A DNA stretch of 18,374 nucleotides from contig JALVXW010000342.1 of assembly GCA_027038155.1 (NCBI GenBank), positions 1 through 18,374 on the forward strand, given 5' to 3'. The position numbers and the translations under genes are program-made. Under the pieces are notes generated by a model that worked only from the letters and a program-made list of their open reading frames with translations, did not search any database and was not told where the DNA came from. The stretch is from Sulfurovum sp. GTDB taxonomy: Bacteria > Campylobacterota > Campylobacteria > Campylobacterales > Sulfurovaceae. Numbering within the stretch: position 1 is the first letter of the stretch; each line of letters begins with the position of its first letter. Positions 15,059 through 18,374 of the stretch are shown piece after piece.

Positions 15059-16240
15059 TTAAAAATGTGTTATCTTCTCATGCCACTGAAAAAGTTGTTT
15101 CTCAAATCCTATCTGTTTTGTCTCATAAAAGTGCATAGGTTTGGTAAGATACGACTGTTTTACCCAGCCATTAAAATCATGTGGATACTGGTATTTTTTG
15201 GCATGTGTTTTAATATGTGAAGGAATAGGGTATATTTCACCCTCTTTAATAGCCTTTAACGCCGTATTGATAGCCATATAAGCACTGTTTGACTTTGGGG
15301 AAGAGGCGAGGTAGATAACCAGTTGAGAAAGGCTTATTCTCGCTTCTGGGTAGCCTATATGCTTTACAATAGCCAGTGTGGAGGCAGCCAAATTAAGAGC
15401 AGGGGGATTGGCATTGCCTACATCTTCACTGGCTAAGATAGCTAAACGTCTGGCAATAAACTCAGCAGGCTCTCCTCCCTCAATAAGTCGTGCGAGGTAA
15501 TAGATGCTTGCATCAATATCTGAGCCGCGTATGCTTTTTATCATTGCAGAGGTAAGCTCGTAGTGGCTTTCGCTCTCAGAACTTCCCGCTTGCATGGCGT
15601 GAGGACGTATCTGTTTGAGTGTTTCTAATGTAATAGGTGAAGTAATAGCAGATGCACTCTCTAAGAGATTGAGCATTGCACGTACATCTCCTCCTGAAGA
15701 GAAAACCAAATACGCTTTTGCATCCTCTTTTATCTCTATCTTTTCAAGAAGCAGTATCTTTTCAAGATAGGCAAACATTGCCTCTTCCGAGATGCTTGTT
15801 AGCTCAAAAAGATGTGAGCGTGAACGCATGGCCGCAGTAAGTGAATAGTAGGGGTTTTCTGTAGAGGCTCCTATGATAAGTGCAACATGGTTTTCCATAA
15901 AAGGAAGCAGTACCTCTTGTTGGTTTTTGCTAAGCCTGTGAACCTCATCTATAAAGACAAGAGGTCTTTCTAAGGCGTTGGTGTACTCTTTAAATATTTT
16001 ACGTAAATCTTCTATTTTTAATGTGGTTGCATTCATCTCATAAAAAGGGTGTTTGAGTTGGTTTGCTATGACTCTAGCAAGGGTGGTCTTGCCACACCCT
16101 GGAGGACCATAAAAAAAGGTATGGGGCAGGGCACGGTTCTCTATGAGTGTACGTAGAGTGGCATTTTTTTCTAGGAGATGAGGTTGTCCTATAAGCTCAT
16201 CAAGTGTTTTGGGACGATATTTGAGTGCAAGATTTACCAT
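15059..16240 (-). CDS. rarA: RarA/MgsA-type AAA+ ATPase
   Basis: A 393-residue AAA+ ATPase of the RarA (MgsA, Mgs1/WRNIP1) family, which acts at stalled replication forks. Walker A GPPGCGKT (45-52), Walker B LVFIDEVH (94-101), sensor 1 in GASTENPYYS (124-133) and the RSRSHLFEL segment with the arginine-finger region are all present. The C-terminal half has the family hallmark SIRGSDIDASIYYLARLIEGGEP and RRLAILASEDVGNANP. Length is slightly under the usual 400-450. The start ATG lies 2 nt after the stop of the pseudouridine synthase gene, so translation is likely coupled. Confidence 0.95.
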   Translation of the reverse strand: MVNLALKYRPKTLDELIGQPHLLEKNATLRTLIENRALPHTFFYGPPGCGKTTLARVIANQLKHPFYEMNATTLKIEDLRKIFKEYTNALERPLVFIDEVHRLSKNQQEVLLPFMENHVALIIGASTENPYYSLTAAMRSRSHLFELTSISEEAMFAYLEKILLLEKIEIKEDAKAYLVFSSGGDVRAMLNLLESASAITSPITLETLKQIRPHAMQAGSSESESHYELTSAMIKSIRGSDIDASIYYLARLIEGGEPAEFIARRLAILASEDVGNANPPALNLAASTLAIVKHIGYPEARISLSQLVIYLASSPKSNSAYMAINTALKAIKEGEIYPIPSHIKTHAKKYQYPHDFNGWVKQSYLTKPMHFYETKQIGFEKQLFQWHEKITHF

Positions 16241-16242
16241 AC

Positions 16243-17094
16243 TTAATCTTTGTATATCTGTTTTTTTGTTTTCTCTTTTTTGTGTGCCTCTTCCTGTTTT
16301 TTGGCATGGGTTTCATTTTTAACAGCAGCTATTTTATTGGTACGCCAACGTTTCATAAATTTATGGAGATCATCGTATTCGCGACGTGTAAAATAGCGTG
16401 TTTTGTTTTCAGGCAAGTTATTGAGTTCTATCCCTCCAAAGGCAACACGTTTTAAATCAAGTACCTTGGCATCAAAGTGTGCAAAGAAACGTCTGAGTTC
16501 TCTATTTTTCCCCTCTGTGATAGTCACACGCAGTTTGGTAAAGTTTTTTCCCTCATTGCGTATCTCAAAATGTGCAAAAGGGGCAAACTCCATAGCGTAA
16601 ATCTTAGACTTTTCATGTGCTCCTGCTCTGGCATCATCCAATACCAGACCCTCTTTCATGGCATCTATCATTTCAGATGTGACTGGTTTGTCTATCTTGA
16701 GGTTGTAGGTTCTCTCCAATCCACTCTCCATCAGTGCTGTTGCTACTTCGATATTGTCTGTAAGAAGCAACAGTCCCTCCGAAGCATAGTCCAGCCTTCC
16801 TATGGGGGTAAAGTGTCTATATTTGCCTGGTAGCTTATGATAGATGGTTGCACGACCTCTGTCATCTTTTTTGGTCACAAGTACCCCTTTGGGTTTGTTG
16901 TAAACGACAACAGTAAGCTCTGAGGTTACTTTGACAGCTCTTCCTTTGACAAAAATACGGTCATCCTCTTGTACCTCATAACCAAACGTTTTGAGTGGCT
17001 TTTTGTTAAGTGTTACTTCACCTGCTTCTATGAGTGCATCTGCCTCACGACGTGAATATTTGGTATTGTGTGCTATGTATTTATTGAGTCTCAT
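16243..17094 (-). CDS. RluB/RsuA-family 23S or 16S rRNA pseudouridine synthase
   Basis: A 283-residue pseudouridine synthase. An N-terminal S4 RNA-binding domain (1-48, MRLNKYIAHNTKYSRREADALI) is followed by the catalytic domain with GRLDYASEGLLLLTDN, catalytic Asp102, and the later ITEGKNRELRRFFAHF motif typical of the RsuA/RluB/RluE/RluF group. RluB is the most likely type by overall form, but the target base cannot be decided from the sequence alone. The C-terminus (about 250-283) is a Lys/Glu-rich tail. Translation of rarA is probably coupled. An extended -10 promoter lies at 17122-17130. Confidence 0.93.
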   Translation of the reverse strand: MRLNKYIAHNTKYSRREADALIEAGEVTLNKKPLKTFGYEVQEDDRIFVKGRAVKVTSELTVVVYNKPKGVLVTKKDDRGRATIYHKLPGKYRHFTPIGRLDYASEGLLLLTDNIEVATALMESGLERTYNLKIDKPVTSEMIDAMKEGLVLDDARAGAHEKSKIYAMEFAPFAHFEIRNEGKNFTKLRVTITEGKNRELRRFFAHFDAKVLDLKRVAFGGIELNNLPENKTRYFTRREYDDLHKFMKRWRTNKIAAVKNETHAKKQEEAHKKEKTKKQIYKD

Positions 17095-17121
17095 ACTGTG
17101 TACTTTATTATAATTTTAGAA

Positions 17122-17130
17122 AGTATAGCA
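17122..17130 (-). promoter_or_regulatory. Extended -10 promoter of the pseudouridine synthase-rarA operon
   Basis: TGCTATACT on the - strand, 28 nt before the start codon, matches an extended -10 box and repeats exactly the sequence upstream of the lipoprotein operon. A second TATAAT (17107-17112, - strand) lies closer to the gene. Confidence 0.5.
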
Positions 17131-17145
17131 TATTTGAAGTGTTTA

Positions 17146-17206
17146 AACCCCAATGATGGTCTATTGCATCATTTGGGTTAAAGGCATGCATCATATGCAC
17201 ACCTTT
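17146..17206 (-). terminator. Two adjacent hairpins after the HhH-protein gene
   Basis: On the - strand, hairpin B (17206-17180) begins 7 nt after the stop of the helix-hairpin-helix gene: a 12-bp stem AAAGG..GCAT/ATGC..CCTTT that includes two G-U pairs, with a 3-nt loop. Hairpin A (17179-17146) follows directly: 13-nt arms with one mismatch (AACCC..ATGATG on the + strand) around an 8-nt loop. Neither has a long T-run, so termination is plausible but not certain. Confidence 0.45.
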
Positions 17207-17213
17207 TGTAAAG

Positions 17214-17714
17214 TTAAGATTGTTTACTTGTAGCAACTTTTCCTGCATCTACACGTTTAGAGAACTCTGTCTCTTCTCCTGAAGCAAGAGCCTTGGCCTG
17301 CTCTACCCATTTTTCTCGTTTTGCACGACCAGGGAAGCCCAATGTACTGTCTGCCCAAGCTATATTCTCTTCTGTCCAATTTGCAATTTGGTCAAAGTGG
17401 TAAATTCCAATACCGTTAAGTGTCTCTTCAATTTTTATACCAATACCTTTGATGCGTGTAAGGTTGTCTTTTTCTCCATTGCGAGGCTCAGAGAGGGTTA
17501 AAGGAGCTTTACTGATAGAAGCCTCTTCTGCCACTACTGTCTGAGGTGTTTCCGCTATGCTTTGTGGTTCGTCTGCATGTTCTGTGTGGGCTTCATCTTC
17601 ATGCCCACAATCATTGTGCGAACAGGTCATTTTACCAAAAAGATAACCAATAATAAACCCTAAAAGGGCAGCTAATAGTAAACATACGATCATTTGTGAT
17701 GCAATTTCTAACAT
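17214..17714 (-). CDS. Membrane-anchored helix-hairpin-helix protein
   Basis: A 166-residue protein: membrane helix at about 7-27 with a GxxxG-type face, then a Cys/His/acidic stretch (31-46, CSHNDCGHEDEAHTEH), an acidic linker, and a C-terminal helix-hairpin-helix domain (about 84-144, LTRIKGIGIKIEETLNGIGI, with FDQIANWTEENIAW). This domain occurs in many bacterial proteins of unclear role, often near envelope or respiratory genes, and has been misannotated as ribosomal L21. DNA binding is not established for it. The ATG lies 2 nt after the stop of the OmpA-domain gene, and AGGAGA for this gene lies inside that gene's last codons, so the two are translationally coupled. Confidence 0.85.
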   Translation of the reverse strand: MLEIASQMIVCLLLAALLGFIIGYLFGKMTCSHNDCGHEDEAHTEHADEPQSIAETPQTVVAEEASISKAPLTLSEPRNGEKDNLTRIKGIGIKIEETLNGIGIYHFDQIANWTEENIAWADSTLGFPGRAKREKWVEQAKALASGEETEFSKRVDAGKVATSKQS

Positions 17715-17716
17715 AA

Positions 17717-18374
17717 TTATTCTCCTAAAATATTGATTTCAACACGACGATTTCTTGCTTTGTTGGCACGTGTTGTATTGGGTACGAGAGGTTTGGTTTC
17801 TCCATAGCCTTTTGCGACAAGTCGAGATGCTTCAATGTGTTTAGAGATTAACTCTTTTTTTACAGTATCAACTCTTGATTGAGAGAGTTTTAGATTGTAT
17901 GCTTCGCTACCGTCAGAGTCGGTATGTCCAGCTATCTCGATACGAATAGTGGTATACTCACGCAATATGTTTGCCAACTTGTCTACTGTTGCTTGCCCTT
18001 TTGCGGTAAGTGAACTTTTATTAAGATTAAACTCTATATTTTCTACTTTAAGTAGATTAATAATCCTCTCTTTTAGCTCTTTCTCTTTGGCTAATCGAAT
18101 CTCTTCCGCTCTACGTTGTACTTCAAGAGCAGCAAGCCTCTCCGCTTCAGCTTTTCTTTTTGCCTCCGCTTCAGCCTTTCTTTTTGCCTCCTCTTCGACC
18201 TTTCTTCTCGCTTCCTCTTCCGCTTTACGTTGTGCTTCAAGAGCAGTAAGCCTCTCCGCTTCAGCTTTTCTTTTGGCTTCTTCTTCAGCCTTTCTTTTTG
18301 CCTCCTCTTCGGCCTTTCTTTTGGCTTCTGCTTCAAGTCTAGCTTTCTCTGCGGTGGTTTTTTCTTTGGCTAAA
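17717..18374 (-). CDS. OmpA-domain protein with TolA-like charged repeat region (3' part)
   Basis: The frame is open from the window edge to the TAA at 17717, giving 218 residues, with the N-terminus outside. The first about 110 residues are an Ala/Glu/Lys/Arg-rich region (units such as AKRKAEE and AEAERL) that should form a long helix or coiled coil, as in TolA-like spacers. Then follows an OmpA/MotB domain: IEFNLNKSSLTAKG, IAGHTDSDGSEAYNLKLSQSR, GYGETKPLVPN and NKARNRRVEINI, with the peptidoglycan-binding Asp and Arg positions retained. The domain anchors proteins to peptidoglycan in the periplasm. The apparent start at 17977 (TTG) is internal to the OmpA domain and is not the real one. It is upstream of, and coupled to, the HhH gene. 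Confidence 0.9.
   Translation of the reverse strand, partial: LAKEKTTAEKARLEAEAKRKAEEEAKRKAEEEAKRKAEAERLTALEAQRKAEEEARRKVEEEAKRKAEAEAKRKAEAERLAALEVQRRAEEIRLAKEKELKERIINLLKVENIEFNLNKSSLTAKGQATVDKLANILREYTTIRIEIAGHTDSDGSEAYNLKLSQSRVDTVKKELISKHIEASRLVAKGYGETKPLVPNTTRANKARNRRVEINILGE
18111..18338 (-). repeat. 114-bp tandem repeat inside the OmpA-domain gene
   Basis: Two imperfect copies with a period of 114 bp (38 codons): CTTCAAGAGCAG occurs at 18121 and again at 18235, each followed by the same CCTCTCCGCTTCAGC stretch. Each copy encodes a unit ending in AEAERL(A/T)ALE(A/V)QR. Shorter 21-24-bp repeats of the AKRKAEE type are nested within. The array may continue beyond the window. Confidence 0.75.

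Noticed and set aside
18111..18338. Possible CRISPR-like array
   Set aside because: The repeats are long, imperfect, in frame and without unique spacers; they encode a coiled coil.
18091..18373. Open frames on both strands across the charged repeat region (Lys/Arg-rich and Phe/Ser-rich products)
   Set aside because: They are by-products of the repetitive codons of the OmpA-domain gene, which stays open across the region and leads into a complete OmpA domain.

Overview
The window looks like an 18.4-kb piece of a chromosome from the phylum Campylobacterota, probably a Sulfurovum- or Sulfurimonas-like bacterium. This rests on recalled protein similarity: the peptide deformylase in particular resembles Campylobacter-type Def. 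AT-rich DNA, short intergenic gaps and promoters dominated by the -10 element fit. I could run no search, so genus level is inference. I see no rRNA, intact tRNA, CRISPR array, transposase or phage gene.

Layout. (1) 1-2521, + strand: the 3' end of clpP, then def (peptide deformylase), then a comM/YifB-type AAA+ ATPase bracketed by two hairpins with the same TGTCAA/TTGACA core. (2) 2551-4680: a YeiH-family membrane protein (- strand) and a LysR regulator resembling YeiE (+ strand), diverging from a 132-bp region with a good promoter and a 12-bp palindrome. (3) 4681-4999: a gene-poor stretch with a tRNA T-arm-like sequence. (4) 5000-9576, + strand: PMT-type GT39, then a polyprenol-phosphate GT2, then a second GT39-like protein. 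This reads as a lipid-linked sugar transfer module. (5) 13323-9570, - strand: MORN-repeat lipoprotein, YgjP-type zinc metallopeptidase, membrane zinc-ribbon protein and a large GT-C-like membrane protein, tightly packed as an operon that meets the glycosyltransferase operon tail to tail. (6) 13388-14018, + strand: a possible 37-residue small protein and a 137-residue membrane-anchored protein of unknown function. (7) 15013-14020, - strand: two related glycine-zipper lipoproteins, the second carrying an OmpA domain. (8) 17094-15059, - strand: an RluB/RsuA-type pseudouridine synthase followed by rarA/mgsA. (9) 18374-17717 and 17714-17214, - strand: an OmpA-domain protein with a TolA-like charged repeat region, running off the window, and a membrane-anchored helix-hairpin-helix protein.

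How the parts may work together. The strongest functional grouping is envelope glycosylation: one GT2 that would charge a polyprenol phosphate and up to three multi-membrane GT-C enzymes that would use the charged lipid. The two OmpA-type proteins and three lipoproteins point to envelope structure. RarA and ComM act in DNA metabolism, Def, ClpP and RluB in protein and ribosome maturation or turnover.

I did not find a clear new defence, mobile or RNA-guided system. The points most worth a second look are the extracytoplasmic domains placed before the catalytic loops of both GT39 proteins, the GT-C gene embedded in a zinc-protein operon, the paired hairpins around comM, and the promoter palindrome shared by the MORN lipoprotein and a possible small protein.
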